64,000 nucleotides of DNA, taken from NCBI GenBank assembly GCA_963783105.1, contig CAWAMI010000007.1:744001-808000 (forward strand), read 5' to 3'. This DNA is from JAVEDQ01 sp963783105 (GTDB lineage Bacteria > Actinomycetota > Actinomycetes > Frankiales > Frankiaceae). Below are positions 1-9,488 of this stretch, piece after piece (position 1 is the stretch's first letter; every line of letters starts with the position of its first letter). The notes under the pieces were generated by a model. That model was not told the origin of the DNA, made no database searches, and saw only the letters and a program-made list of their open reading frames with translations. Position numbers and translations under genes: made by a program.

Positions 1-1499
1 AGGAGCTCGCCGCGTCGGCCGCCAAGCCGACCCGCGAGTTCCCGCTCGCGATCGACTACGGCGACGACGTGCTCGAGGCCGTCACCTCCGCGGTGAGCGA
101 CGACCTGGCGAACGCGCTGACCATCGCCGACAAGCAGCAGCGCGAGGCCGAGACCGACCGGCTCAAGGCGCTCGCCGTCGAGCAGGTCGCCGGTCGCTTC
201 GAGGGCCGCGAGAAGGAGATCGGCGCCGCCTTCCGCGCGCTGAACAAGAAGCTCGTGCGTCAGCGGATCATCCGCGACAAGGTGCGCATCGACGGTCGCG
301 GGCTCGCCGACATCCGCTCGCTGTCCGCCGAGGTCGAGGTCATCCCGCGGGTGCACGGCTCGGCATTGTTCGAGCGCGGCGAGACGCAGATCCTCGGGGT
401 CACGACGCTGGCCATGCTGCGGATGGAGCAGATGGTCGACACGCTCAACCCCGAGACGCGCAAGCGCTACATGCACAACTACAACTTCCCGCCGTACTCC
501 ACCGGTGAGACCGGCCGCGTCGGCTCGCCGAAGCGGCGCGAGATCGGGCACGGTGCGCTCGCCGAGCGGGCCCTGCGTCCGGTGCTGCCGACCCGCGAGG
601 AGTTCCCCTACGCGATCCGCCAGGTCAGCGAGGCCATCAGCTCGAACGGCTCGACCTCGATGGGCTCGGTCTGCGCCAGCACGATGAGCCTGCTCAACGC
701 CGGCTGCCCGCTGAAGGCACCGGTCGCCGGCATCGCCATGGGCCTGATCAAGGAGGGCGACGAGTACGTCACCCTCACCGACATCCTCGGCGCCGAGGAC
801 GCCTTCGGCGACATGGACTTCAAGGTCGCCGGCACGAAGGAGTTCGTGACCGCGCTGCAGCTCGACACCAAGCTCGACGGCATCCCCGCCTCGGTGCTCG
901 GCGGCGCCCTGCAGCAGGCGAAGGCCGCCCGGCTGGTGATCCTCGACGTGATGAACGAGGCCATCGACGCGCCGGACGAGATGTCGCCGTACGCGCCGCG
1001 GGTCATCAGCCTCAAGGTGCCGGTCGACAAGATCGGCGAGGTGATCGGCCCGAAGGGGAAGGTCATCAACCAGATCCAGGGCGACACCGGCGCCGACATC
1101 TCCATCGAGGACGACGGCACGATCTACATCGGCGCCACCGACGGCCCGAGCGCCGAAGCCGCCCGCAGCGCCATCCAGGCGATCGCCCTGCCGACGATGC
1201 CCGAGGTCGGCGAGCGCTACCTCGGCACGGTCGTGAAGACGACCAACTTCGGCGCGTTCATCTCGCTGACGCCCGGCAAGGACGGGCTGCTGCACGTCAG
1301 CAAGATGAAGGACCTGGCCGGCGGCAAGCGGGTCAACAACCCCGAGGACGTCGTCAACGTCGGCCAGAAGATCCAGGTCGAGATCGCCGAGGTCGACAAC
1401 CGCGGCAAGATCAGTCTGCAGCCGGTCGTCGAGGCGGCCGGGAGCGACGGCTCCGGCGACGGAGATGCTGCCGAGCCCGCGGCGGCTGCGGCCGAGTGA
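1..1499 (+). CDS. pnp: Polynucleotide phosphorylase (GpsI/PNPase), C-terminal part
   Basis: This gene degrades RNA from the 3' end phosphorolytically in the cytoplasm. Its 5' end lies outside the window: the reading frame is already open at the first bases and runs in frame into the first internal start at position 69. What is visible is the end of the first RNase PH-like unit, the helical linker, the second RNase PH-like unit, a KH domain (about 1015-1190, with the GxxG loop GPKG) and an S1 RNA-binding domain (about 1205-1400, with NFGAF and GLLHVS). The Ala/Gly/Glu-rich tail is usual in actinobacteria. The stop overlaps the start of the next gene by four bases (GTGA), so the two are probably translationally coupled. 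I see no broken domain. Confidence 0.97.
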   Translation, partial: ELAASAAKPTREFPLAIDYGDDVLEAVTSAVSDDLANALTIADKQQREAETDRLKALAVEQVAGRFEGREKEIGAAFRALNKKLVRQRIIRDKVRIDGRGLADIRSLSAEVEVIPRVHGSALFERGETQILGVTTLAMLRMEQMVDTLNPETRKRYMHNYNFPPYSTGETGRVGSPKRREIGHGALAERALRPVLPTREEFPYAIRQVSEAISSNGSTSMGSVCASTMSLLNAGCPLKAPVAGIAMGLIKEGDEYVTLTDILGAEDAFGDMDFKVAGTKEFVTALQLDTKLDGIPASVLGGALQQAKAARLVILDVMNEAIDAPDEMSPYAPRVISLKVPVDKIGEVIGPKGKVINQIQGDTGADISIEDDGTIYIGATDGPSAEAARSAIQAIALPTMPEVGERYLGTVVKTTNFGAFISLTPGKDGLLHVSKMKDLAGGKRVNNPEDVVNVGQKIQVEIAEVDNRGKISLQPVVEAAGSDGSGDGDAAEPAAAAAE

Positions 1500-2803
1500 C
1501 CTCGCTGCGCGAGGTATCGCGCGAGCAGTTGCTGGGGGGCACGGTGCGCCGCACCGTGCTCTCCAGCGGTCTGCGGGTGCTCACCGAACATCTGCCCGGT
1601 GTCCGTTCGGCGGCCATCGGGGTGTGGGTCGGCGTCGGCTCGCGGGACGAGACGCCGGCCGAGGCGGGGGCGTCCCACTACCTCGAACACCTCCTGTTCA
1701 AGGGCACGAACCGGCGCAGCGCGCTCGAGATCTCCGCCACGCTCGAGGCCGTCGGCGGCGACCTCAACGCCTTCACCGGCCACGAGTACACCTGCTACTA
1801 CGCGCGGGTCCTCGACGCCGATCTGCCGCTCGCGGTCGACGTCTTGAGCGACATGGTGCTCGACTCGCAGAACCGGCCCGAGGACGTCGACGCCGAACGC
1901 GGCGTCGTGCTCGAAGAGATCGCGATGCACGACGACGACCCCGGCGACGCGGTGCACGACGTGTTCGCCACCGCGCTGCTCGGCTCGAGCCCGCTCGGCC
2001 GCCCGATCCTCGGCACGGTCGAATCGATCGAGTCGATGCCGCGGGACCGGATCGACGGCTACTACCGGGCGCGCTACGAGCCCTCCTCCATCGTCGTGTC
2101 GGTCGCCGGGGCCCTCGACCACGACGAGGTCGTCCGGCTGGTCCGCGACGCCTTCGCGGGCGCCGGCCACCCGGATGCAGCCCCCGCCCCGGCCCGCGTC
2201 GGCAAGCGGAAGCCGTTCCCGGGCGGCCGCACCAACCTCACCACCCGCGCCACCGAGCAGGCGCACGTCGTGCTCGGCACGGCGGGCCTGCCCCGCACCG
2301 ACCCGCGGCGCCCGGCGCTGACGTTGCTGTCGACCGCGCTCGGGGAGGGCATGAGCTCGCGGCTGTTCCAGGAGATCCGCGAGAAGCGCGGCCTCGCCTA
2401 CTCCGTCTACTCGTTCACGTCGCACTTCGCGGATGCCGGGATGATCGGCGTCTACGCCGGCTGCGCGCCGCGTCGCGTCGGCGAGGTGCTCGGCCTGTGC
2501 CGGGCAGAGATCGCCTCGGTGGCCGAGAAGGGCCTGACCGACGAGGAGCTCGACCGGGCCAAGGGCCAGTGCCGCGGCTCCCTCGTGCTCGGGCTCGAGG
2601 ACCCGCTGTCCCGCATGTCCCGGCTGGCCAAGGCCGAGCTGGTCTACGACGAGCTGCCCTCGGTCGATGAGCTGCTCGCCCGCTACGACAGGGTGAGCGC
2701 GGACGACGTCCGCAGCGTGGCGGCCGACGTGCTCGGCGGACCGCTGAGCCTCGGCGCCGTGGGCCCCTTCGACGAGAAAGAACTGCTGGAGGCAGCCGTA
2801 TGA
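1496..2803 (+). CDS. pepR: M16 family zinc metallopeptidase (PepR-like)
   Basis: The 435-residue product is a single-unit M16 peptidase of the processing-peptidase type. The inverted zinc motif HxxEH is intact as HYLEH (residues 61-65), and the distal glutamate ligand is in the LEEI motif near residues 139-142. The second, non-catalytic half contains the substrate-binding region around LFQEIREKRGLAYSVYS. The GTG start overlaps the pnp stop and the stop overlaps the dapB start, which places it inside one transcription unit. The order pnp then M16 peptidase is also found in mycobacteria (gpsI-pepR). It is probably cytoplasmic: there is no signal peptide or membrane segment. Its substrate is not known. 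Confidence 0.93.
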   Translation: MTSLREVSREQLLGGTVRRTVLSSGLRVLTEHLPGVRSAAIGVWVGVGSRDETPAEAGASHYLEHLLFKGTNRRSALEISATLEAVGGDLNAFTGHEYTCYYARVLDADLPLAVDVLSDMVLDSQNRPEDVDAERGVVLEEIAMHDDDPGDAVHDVFATALLGSSPLGRPILGTVESIESMPRDRIDGYYRARYEPSSIVVSVAGALDHDEVVRLVRDAFAGAGHPDAAPAPARVGKRKPFPGGRTNLTTRATEQAHVVLGTAGLPRTDPRRPALTLLSTALGEGMSSRLFQEIREKRGLAYSVYSFTSHFADAGMIGVYAGCAPRRVGEVLGLCRAEIASVAEKGLTDEELDRAKGQCRGSLVLGLEDPLSRMSRLAKAELVYDELPSVDELLARYDRVSADDVRSVAADVLGGPLSLGAVGPFDEKELLEAAV

Positions 2804-3543
2804 CGATCTCCGTGGCCGTGCTCGGTGCCCGTGGCCGCATGGGCTCGGAGGTCGTCCGCGCCGTCGAGGGAGCCGACGACCTGCGGGTTGCGGCCGCGCT
2901 CGACGTCGGCGACGACCGGGAGGCCCTCCGCGGCGCCGACGTCGTCGTCGACTTCACCACCCCCGATGCGGTGCTCGACAACGTGCGCTGGTGCGTCGAG
3001 GCGGGCATCGACGTCGTGGTCGGCACCACCGGCTTCGACGACGAACGGCTCGAGACGGTGCGGAGCTGGCTGGGGGACCCACCGTCGGTCGGCGTGCTCG
3101 TCGCGCCCAACTTCGGCATCGGCGCGGTTCTGCTGATGAAGTTCGCCGCCGAGGCGGCGCGCTGGTTCGAGTCCGTCGAGATCGTCGAGCTGCACCACCC
3201 GCGCAAGGCGGACGCCCCGAGCGGTACCGCCCGGCGCACGGCGGAGATGGTGGCCGCCGCGCGCAAACAGGCGGGGCTGGACCCGGCCGGTCCGGACGCG
3301 ACCACCAGCGCGCTCGACGGGGCACGCGGTGCCGACGTCGCCGGCGTCCCCGTGCACGCCGTGCGGCTCGCCGGGCTGGTCGCGCACCAGGAGGTGCTGC
3401 TCGGCGGCACCGGCGAGACGCTGACGCTGCGCCACGACTCGCTCGACCGGGTCTCGTTCATGCCCGGCGTGCTGCAGGCGGTCCGTCGCATCTCCGCCCG
3501 GCCCGGGCTGACCGTGGGTCTCGAGAACCTGCTCGACCTCTGA
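2800..3543 (+). CDS. dapB: 4-hydroxy-tetrahydrodipicolinate reductase
   Basis: The enzyme makes tetrahydrodipicolinate in the diaminopimelate/lysine pathway and so feeds peptidoglycan. The 247-residue length is normal. The N-terminal dinucleotide fold has GxxGxxG at residues 9-15, followed by VVDFTTP and VVGTTG. The catalytic block reads ELHHPRKADAPSGTA (residues 130-144), with the paired histidines 132/133 and lysine 136. The C-terminal F-x-PGV-x-x-A segment is present (FMPGVLQAV). The ATG overlaps the M16 stop by four bases. The intact motifs leave little doubt. Confidence 0.97.
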   Translation: MTISVAVLGARGRMGSEVVRAVEGADDLRVAAALDVGDDREALRGADVVVDFTTPDAVLDNVRWCVEAGIDVVVGTTGFDDERLETVRSWLGDPPSVGVLVAPNFGIGAVLLMKFAAEAARWFESVEIVELHHPRKADAPSGTARRTAEMVAAARKQAGLDPAGPDATTSALDGARGADVAGVPVHAVRLAGLVAHQEVLLGGTGETLTLRHDSLDRVSFMPGVLQAVRRISARPGLTVGLENLLDL

Positions 3544-3556
3544 GACGGCTCGACCC

Positions 3557-3994
3557 GTGACCCGCCGCGTCCCCCGGGCGCTGCTCGTCGTCGTCCTGCT
3601 CGTCGCGGTCCTCGCGTTCTACCTCGTCCTGCTCGGCGTGCGGGGGGTGTCGTTGCTCGGCGACCCCCGCTGGGTCGTGAAGGGCCTCGGGCTCGGCATC
3701 CTTCTCCTGCCGGTCGTCGGCGTCCTCGTCGTCGTGCAGGAACTGCGCTTCGGGCGGCACGCCCAGCGGCTGGGGGAGCGGCTCGAGGCGGAGGGGCGCG
3801 AGCAGGAACCCGGGCAGGGCCCGGCTGACTTCGATGCCCGTCGCGAGGCCGTCCTCGCCGCCCCCGAGGACTGGCGCGCCTGGTACCGGCTGGGGGTTGG
3901 CTACGGCGACGCCGGCGACGTGGCGCGTGGACGCCGCGCCGTGCGCAAGGCGATCGCGCTGGAGCGGCGGAGCCGCCCACGAGTGGATGGCTAA
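3557..3994 (+). CDS. Small membrane protein with a TPR-like C-terminus
   Basis: The 145-residue protein has two predicted membrane helices (about residues 8-28 and 40-62), then a charged linker. Its cytoplasmic tail resembles one tetratricopeptide-type helix pair (DWRAWYRLGVGYGDAGD, then AVRKAIALE). It starts with GTG 13 bases after dapB and is followed 21 bases later by the first glycan-island gene, so it could be the last member of the pnp-dapB operon. Proteins of this layout often follow dapB in actinobacteria. The function is unknown, and a single TPR-like pair is weak evidence for a scaffold role. Confidence 0.75.
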   Translation: MTRRVPRALLVVVLLVAVLAFYLVLLGVRGVSLLGDPRWVVKGLGLGILLLPVVGVLVVVQELRFGRHAQRLGERLEAEGREQEPGQGPADFDARREAVLAAPEDWRAWYRLGVGYGDAGDVARGRRAVRKAIALERRSRPRVDG

Positions 3995-4015
3995 GGTGAC
4001 GGCCGTGGTTGCTTC

Positions 4016-6097
4016 GTGAGTCCGGGGGCACATCTGCTCGGCTGGCTCGTGATCGCTGCGGTGGTCGGCGGCGCGGCCTTCGGTGCCTCCGGGCTGCGCC
4101 GCCGGTGGCGACCCTCCCTGACCGGCGCGACGGCGGCGCTGGTCGACGCCGTCCTCGCCCTCTCGGCTGTCGTCCTGGCCGCCGAGGTGCTCGGGCTGGT
4201 CGGGGCGTTCGGACGTGTCGGCCTGTCGATCGCCGGGATCATGTTCGCCGTGGCAGGGCTCGTGCTGCGACGCGGGGTCGCACCGGCGGACGACCCGGTC
4301 CCGCCGAGTCGCCCGCCCGCGCGTCCGCGGTTCCTGGCCGTCGGGGTCCTCGCGGCCGCCGGCGGGGTGGCCGGGGCCTGGGTGGCCCAGGCCAGTTGGT
4401 CGCTCCGGCACGGCGTCGTCGACTTCGACAGCCTCGACTACCACCTCCCGCAGGCCCTGGTCTGGTACCAGACGGGCCGCATCGGTCCGCTGTACTCGGT
4501 GTCGCCCGAGTCGCCGGTCTCGACCTATCCGGCCGATGCGGAACTGCTCCACGCGATCGGGATGGCCGCGTTCGACAGGGACGTCCTCACGCCGGTGCTG
4601 AACCTCGGCTGGCTCGCCCTGGTCCTGCTCGCCGTGTGGGTCGCCGGCCGGTCCCGGTACCGCGGCCCCCTCGCCGTGGCAGCGCTGCTCCCGCTGCTCA
4701 CGCTGCCGGTGGTTCTGCAGTCCCAACCCGGTACGGCACTCACCGACTCCGCCTCCCTCGCCACGCTGCTCGCGGCGGTGGCACTCCTGCTCTCCGACGA
4801 CCGCGATCCGGTCCTGGCCGGCGTCGCCGGCCTCGCCGCCGGGCTGTCCGTCGGAACGAAGCTGACGACCGCGGTTCCGGTGCTGGTGCTCAGCCTCGTG
4901 CTGCTCCTCCGGCATCGCAGGGCGGCGCTCGCCTGGGGCATCGGGGTCGTGGCGACCGCGGGCTTCTGGTACCTGCGCAACATCCTCCTGCTCGGCAACC
5001 CGCTTCCCGCCGTACGGTTGCCCGGGCTGCCTGCGCAGGACCTCGCCCTGGTCACCGAGCGCGGACAGACCGTGCTGTCCTACCTGGACGATCCCTCGTC
5101 CTGGACGCGGCTGCTGGCACCCCAGCTGCGCATCGCCTACGGGCCGGCATGGGTCGTCGTCCTGCTGCTGGCCGGCGCCGGCGCCCTGCTCGCGCTGGCG
5201 CGGGCCCGGTCGGCGGCGGTCTCGCGGCTCCGGTCGCCCGGGCTTCCCGTCGGGGTCCTGGGCTTCACGGGCCTGGTCGCGCTCGTCGGTTACGCGGCGA
5301 CGCCGTCGAGCGCGGGGGGCGCCAATGCCGCCCTGTTCGCGACCGATCTGCGCTACGCCCTGCCCGGGCTCGCGCTGTGCCTGCTCGCCCTGGCGCTGGC
5401 GGTGCCCGACCGGTGGCCGGTGCAGGCCGGACTGGGGGCAGTGTTCGTCGCTGTCGCGATCGTGGGGCTGGTAGCGCCCTGGCGTCGGGAGTGGTTCCAG
5501 CCGGCCAGGCAGGAGCCGCTCGCCGCCCTCGTGGGTGCCCTGGTCGTCGGTGCCGTCGCCGCCGCCGTGGTCGTCGGCGCACCGGCCGGCCTGCGGACGA
5601 GCGCGTCCCGTCTGCCTCGGCCCGCGCTCGTCGGGGGAATCGTGGTCGCGGGTTCGGCCGTGCTCGCCGGCGCCCTGCCGCTCGAGCGGTACTACCTCAC
5701 CCACCGGTACGCCGGGGACGGGACCTTCGAGGGCATCCCTCGGGAGATCTTCGGTGCCTTCCGGGACGTCTCCGGCGCCACGGTCGCGGTCGGCGGGGTG
5801 TCCCAGAACTACCCCTACGCCGGGACGGACCTGTCGAACCGGGTCGTCCACGCCGGGACGACCGGTCGGCACCGGGAACTGCGGGAGGCGTCGGACTGCG
5901 TCGCGTGGCGAACCGCCCTCCGGCGCTCGGGTGCCTCGTGGGTCGTGATCGCGGCGAACCTCTTCCAGGGGAGCCCGCCCCCCGCGGTCGCCTGGACCCG
6001 CGGCGATCCCTCCGCGCAGGTCGTCCTGGACCGCGGGCGGGCGGTCGTCTTCCGCCTCACCGGCCCTCCCGATCCCAGCGGCTGTGGGTTGTCGTGA
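4016..6097 (+). CDS. GT-C type polytopic membrane protein, first tandem copy (693 aa)
   Basis: This is a polytopic membrane protein of about a dozen hydrophobic helices with an extracytoplasmic C-terminal domain. It resembles GT-C glycosyltransferases (ArnT/PMT-like) that use lipid-linked sugars on the outer face of the membrane. An acidic motif in the first large loop, DFDSLDYHLP, is where GT-C enzymes carry a catalytic or metal-binding Asp. The next gene is a paralogue of exactly the same length: it keeps DYDSIDYHLP and the late motif YPYAGTDLSNRV, so the pair arose by tandem duplication. GTG at 4016 is used. The stop overlaps the start of the second copy (GTGA). The sugar and acceptor are unknown. 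Confidence 0.82.
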   Translation: MSPGAHLLGWLVIAAVVGGAAFGASGLRRRWRPSLTGATAALVDAVLALSAVVLAAEVLGLVGAFGRVGLSIAGIMFAVAGLVLRRGVAPADDPVPPSRPPARPRFLAVGVLAAAGGVAGAWVAQASWSLRHGVVDFDSLDYHLPQALVWYQTGRIGPLYSVSPESPVSTYPADAELLHAIGMAAFDRDVLTPVLNLGWLALVLLAVWVAGRSRYRGPLAVAALLPLLTLPVVLQSQPGTALTDSASLATLLAAVALLLSDDRDPVLAGVAGLAAGLSVGTKLTTAVPVLVLSLVLLLRHRRAALAWGIGVVATAGFWYLRNILLLGNPLPAVRLPGLPAQDLALVTERGQTVLSYLDDPSSWTRLLAPQLRIAYGPAWVVVLLLAGAGALLALARARSAAVSRLRSPGLPVGVLGFTGLVALVGYAATPSSAGGANAALFATDLRYALPGLALCLLALALAVPDRWPVQAGLGAVFVAVAIVGLVAPWRREWFQPARQEPLAALVGALVVGAVAAAVVVGAPAGLRTSASRLPRPALVGGIVVAGSAVLAGALPLERYYLTHRYAGDGTFEGIPREIFGAFRDVSGATVAVGGVSQNYPYAGTDLSNRVVHAGTTGRHRELREASDCVAWRTALRRSGASWVVIAANLFQGSPPPAVAWTRGDPSAQVVLDRGRAVVFRLTGPPDPSGCGLS

Positions 6098-8175
6098 GCG
6101 CCGGTCTGTACGTTGTCGGCCTGCTGACGCTGGCGCTTCCCGGGGCCGGCGCCGCGCTCGTCGGCGTCGAACTCCGTCGACGTCTGCTGCCCGCGATGCG
6201 CTCCGCCGCCGCGTGGTTGGCGGACGCGGTGATCGCGCTGTCCGTCCTCGAGGTTCTGCTGCAGGTCGTCGCCCTCGTCGGTCTGCTCCGGCGGCCGGTG
6301 CTGCTCGCGACCGGCGCGTTGCTGGTCGGGGTCGGCCTGGTGCTGCGGCGGTCGCGGATCACTCGCGGCACGGCCGAGCCGCCGGCGGACCCGGTCGACC
6401 GGGAAGCGGTGCCGCTCTGGCAGCGCGGAGTCGCGGTCGCGGCGACCTCGCTGGTCGTCGGCCTGTGGCTCGGTCAGATCGCCTGGACGCTGCGTCATGG
6501 CGTGTTCGACTACGACAGCATCGACTACCACCTGCCGGTCGCCCTCGACTGGTACCAGACGGGGCGGCTCGGCGGTCTGCCGCACACCACCCCCGACCTC
6601 GCCGTGCCGTCGTATCCCTTCGGCTCGGAGCTGTTCCACGCGGCGGGGATGGTCGCCTTCGACCGGGACGTCCTGACCCCGCTGCTCAACCTGGGATGGC
6701 TCGGGCTCCTGCTCCTCGCCGGCTGGGTGGTCGGGTCCGCCCACCGGGTACCCGGCGTCACCCTCGCAGCCGTGGCGGTCGTGGCCGGGCTGCCCCAGAT
6801 CGCACACCTCGAGGCCGGGGCGGCGCTCTCGGACGTGCCGGCGCTGGCCGCGCTGCTCGCGAGCGTCGCCTTGCTCGTGCGCGAGTACGCCACGGCCCGA
6901 TCGGCGGGCGGACGATCCGCGATCGCACACGAGTGGAAGGTGCCCTTGGTGGCCGGGCTGGCCGCCGGCCTGGCGGTCGGTGCCAAGCTGACGGCGGCAC
7001 CCGCCGTGGCTGCGCTGACGGTCATGGTCGCCCTCATCGGCATTCGCCGGCTCGGGCCCTGGTTGCTCGGAGTGGTTGCGGTGTCGGGAACCTGGTTCGT
7101 CCGCAACGCGGTGCTGGCCGGGAGCCCGGTGCCGTCCCTTCACCTGCCCCTGCTGCCCCGGCCGGAGTACGCGCTGTTCGACGAGTGGCAGCAGTCGGTC
7201 GGCAGCTACCTCGGCGACCGGCGGGCGATCGAGACGTTCTTCCGGCCCGCTCTCGAGCAGCTCTGGGGCCCGACGTGGCCGCTGGTTGCGTCGCTCGGCG
7301 TCGCCGGAGGACTACTGGCACTCGTCGCCGCCCGCGGCGCCGCTGCGCGTGCCGTCGGTCTGGTCGCGCTGCTCTGCGGCGTCGGTTACATCGTGATGCC
7401 GCACGCCGCGGGAGGTCCGCAGGGCGCGCCACTGCTGTTCGGCGGCAACCTCCGCTTCGCGCTGCCGGCGCTGACGCTCGGCCTTGTGGCGCTGGTGCTC
7501 GGCGCCGCCCGCTTCCGGGCCGGACCGGCGATCGTCTCGGCCGTGTTCGTCGTCCCGCTGGCTGCCGGGGCCCTCGCGCACTGGCGGGTCAGCGGCCTGC
7601 CCTACCCTCGGCACCTGGCGACCGGCGTCGTCGCCCTCGTCCTCGGCGTCGGGCTCTACGGAATGCTGCTCCTCCTCCGTCGCCGCCGGGCCACCCGGTC
7701 TCCGTGGCCGGCCCTGCGCGTCTCCGCGACGGCGGTGCTTTCCCTCGCGCTGCTCGTCCTGGGGCTGCCGATCTTCAACGGATATCTGCACGACCGGTAC
7801 GCCACGGCGGCGCCCGGCTTGAACGCGGCGTACGCGAGCTTCCGGGACCGGAGCGATCAACGCGTCGCGGTGGTCGGCATCGCCGCCAAGTACCCCTACG
7901 CCGGCACGGACCTCTCGAACCGCGTCACCTACGTGGGCCACGACCTACCCCGCGGCGGGTTCACCGAGGTCGGCACCTGCCGCGAGTGGCGCTCGCGGCT
8001 GAATGCGGGAGGCTTCGGCTGGGTCGTGGTCAGCCCGTCGCCGCTGTTCCCGGAGCAGCCCCCGGCGCGTGCCTGGACCGCGGAGGACCCGGGAGCGCGG
8101 CCCGTTCTGGACAGCGCCGGGGTCACCGTCTTCAGCCTGGACGCGCCGCCCGATCCGGCGAGGTGCTCCCCATGA
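6094..8175 (+). CDS. GT-C type polytopic membrane protein, second tandem copy (693 aa)
   Basis: It is a paralogue of the preceding gene with the same length, the same helix pattern and shared signature blocks: WTLRHGVFDYDSIDYHLP in the first loop, then FDRDVLTPLLNLGWL, AAGLAVGAKLT, and YPYAGTDLSNRV near the C-terminus. The start is GTG at 6094, overlapping the previous stop. The same frame is open for a long way upstream, but that stretch is an Arg/Gly/Pro-rich shadow of the first copy and is not part of the gene. The stop overlaps the ATG of the next gene (ATGA). A transferase role is inferred from the GT-C-like layout only. Confidence 0.82.
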   Translation: MSAGLYVVGLLTLALPGAGAALVGVELRRRLLPAMRSAAAWLADAVIALSVLEVLLQVVALVGLLRRPVLLATGALLVGVGLVLRRSRITRGTAEPPADPVDREAVPLWQRGVAVAATSLVVGLWLGQIAWTLRHGVFDYDSIDYHLPVALDWYQTGRLGGLPHTTPDLAVPSYPFGSELFHAAGMVAFDRDVLTPLLNLGWLGLLLLAGWVVGSAHRVPGVTLAAVAVVAGLPQIAHLEAGAALSDVPALAALLASVALLVREYATARSAGGRSAIAHEWKVPLVAGLAAGLAVGAKLTAAPAVAALTVMVALIGIRRLGPWLLGVVAVSGTWFVRNAVLAGSPVPSLHLPLLPRPEYALFDEWQQSVGSYLGDRRAIETFFRPALEQLWGPTWPLVASLGVAGGLLALVAARGAAARAVGLVALLCGVGYIVMPHAAGGPQGAPLLFGGNLRFALPALTLGLVALVLGAARFRAGPAIVSAVFVVPLAAGALAHWRVSGLPYPRHLATGVVALVLGVGLYGMLLLLRRRRATRSPWPALRVSATAVLSLALLVLGLPIFNGYLHDRYATAAPGLNAAYASFRDRSDQRVAVVGIAAKYPYAGTDLSNRVTYVGHDLPRGGFTEVGTCREWRSRLNAGGFGWVVVSPSPLFPEQPPARAWTAEDPGARPVLDSAGVTVFSLDAPPDPARCSP

Positions 8176-9488
8176 CGGACGGCGGACGACAGCGGGACCG
8201 CGCCTTCTGGCTGGGGCTGGCCGGCCTGATGCTGATCGCGCTCGCCGTGCGCGTCGTCTACGTGCTGGGCTGGCACCACCCCGCGACGGTCGGTGGCGAC
8301 AACTTCTACTACCACCACGGCGCCAACCTGTTCGCGGACGGCAAGGGCTTCCCCCATCCCTACCCGTACATCCGCGACGGTGTGACGACTCCAGGTGCCC
8401 AGCATCCGCCGCTCTACGTGGTCGTCCTCGGCCTCGGCTCCCTGGTGGGATTGCGCAGCTTCCTCGATCACCAGCTGATCTCGTGCGTGCTCGGCACGCT
8501 GACCGTCGGGGTGATCGGACTGACCGGCCGCCGCATCGCGGGGCGGACGGCAGGACTCGTCGCGGCGGGGGTGGCAGCCGTCTACCCGAACTTCTGGCTC
8601 AACGACGCGCTGGTGATGTCCGAGACCCTGGTGCAGCTCACCGTCGCCGGCGCCGTGCTCGCGGGCTACGCCTTCTGGCAGCGCCCGACGATGCGCCGGG
8701 CGGCGGTGCTCGGGCTGGTCATCGCTCTCGCGACGCTGACCCGGGCGGAGGGCGCCCTGCTGGCGGTCGCCGTCGCGGTGCCGCTGTGCCTGCTGGCCGC
8801 GGGCCTGGGGTGGCGGCGTCGGCTCGCTCTGCTAGCGGTCACCGGGGCGGTCTGCCTCGCTGTTCTCGCTCCCTGGCTGGCGTACAACCTCAGCCGGTTC
8901 GAGCGGCCGGTGCTGCTCTCCACCGGGCTCGACCCGACTCTGGTCGTGACCAACTGCGACGACACGTACCGGGGGCCGTTCCGCGGCTACTGGTCCTACA
9001 GCTGCCTGACCAGGTTGCCCGTGCCGCCCGGGGACGACTCGGTGGCGGGGGAGACGTACCGCCATATCGCGCTCGACTACATCTCCGCTCATCGGAGCGA
9101 GGTGCCCGGGGTCCTGCTGACGCGTGTCGCGCGGACCTGGGGTCTGTACCGGCCGAGCCAGGAGATCACGCTCGACACGATCGAGGGGCGGGAGCTCCCC
9201 GCGTCCCGGGTCGGCCTGGCCGGCTACTACGCGTTGGTCGCCGCCGCGGTGGCCGGAGCCGTGCTGCTCCGCCGGCGACGGGTGCCGCTGTCCCCGCTCG
9301 TCGCCACGCTGCTGATGTCGACGGCCGCCGCACTGCTGGCTGCTGGGCTCACGCGCTACCGGGCGGCGGCCGAGGTCGGCCTCGTGCTGCTCGCCGCCCC
9401 CGCCATCGCCACCGCCATCGCGCTGGTCCGGGCCCGGCGACGCGCGGACCCCGACCGGCATCGAGTCCCCGGGACGTCGAGCACCTAG
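8172..9488 (+). CDS. GT39/ArnT-like membrane glycosyltransferase
   Basis: The 438-residue polytopic protein belongs to the dolichyl-phosphate-mannose:protein mannosyltransferase/ArnT clan. The N-terminal hydrophobic segment is followed by GGDNFYYHHGANLF and AQHPPLYVVVLG, matching the conserved Asp-containing first loop and the HPPLYP-type motif of this clan. The ANDALVMSET-like block (NDALVMSETL) and the TRAEG segment are also typical. The ATG overlaps the previous stop, making a three-gene run from 4016. Its stop codon TAG shares the palindrome CTAG (9485-9488) with the stop of the convergent methyltransferase. It probably moves a sugar from a polyprenyl carrier to a surface acceptor; both are unknown. 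Confidence 0.85.
   Translation: MTDGGRQRDRAFWLGLAGLMLIALAVRVVYVLGWHHPATVGGDNFYYHHGANLFADGKGFPHPYPYIRDGVTTPGAQHPPLYVVVLGLGSLVGLRSFLDHQLISCVLGTLTVGVIGLTGRRIAGRTAGLVAAGVAAVYPNFWLNDALVMSETLVQLTVAGAVLAGYAFWQRPTMRRAAVLGLVIALATLTRAEGALLAVAVAVPLCLLAAGLGWRRRLALLAVTGAVCLAVLAPWLAYNLSRFERPVLLSTGLDPTLVVTNCDDTYRGPFRGYWSYSCLTRLPVPPGDDSVAGETYRHIALDYISAHRSEVPGVLLTRVARTWGLYRPSQEITLDTIEGRELPASRVGLAGYYALVAAAVAGAVLLRRRRVPLSPLVATLLMSTAAALLAAGLTRYRAAAEVGLVLLAAPAIATAIALVRARRRADPDRHRVPGTSST

Noticed and set aside
4009..6093. N-terminal extension of the second GT-C gene back to 4009
   Set aside because: The upstream part is an Arg/Gly/Pro-rich out-of-frame reading of the first GT-C gene. The GTG at 6094 gives a product of the same length as the paralogue.
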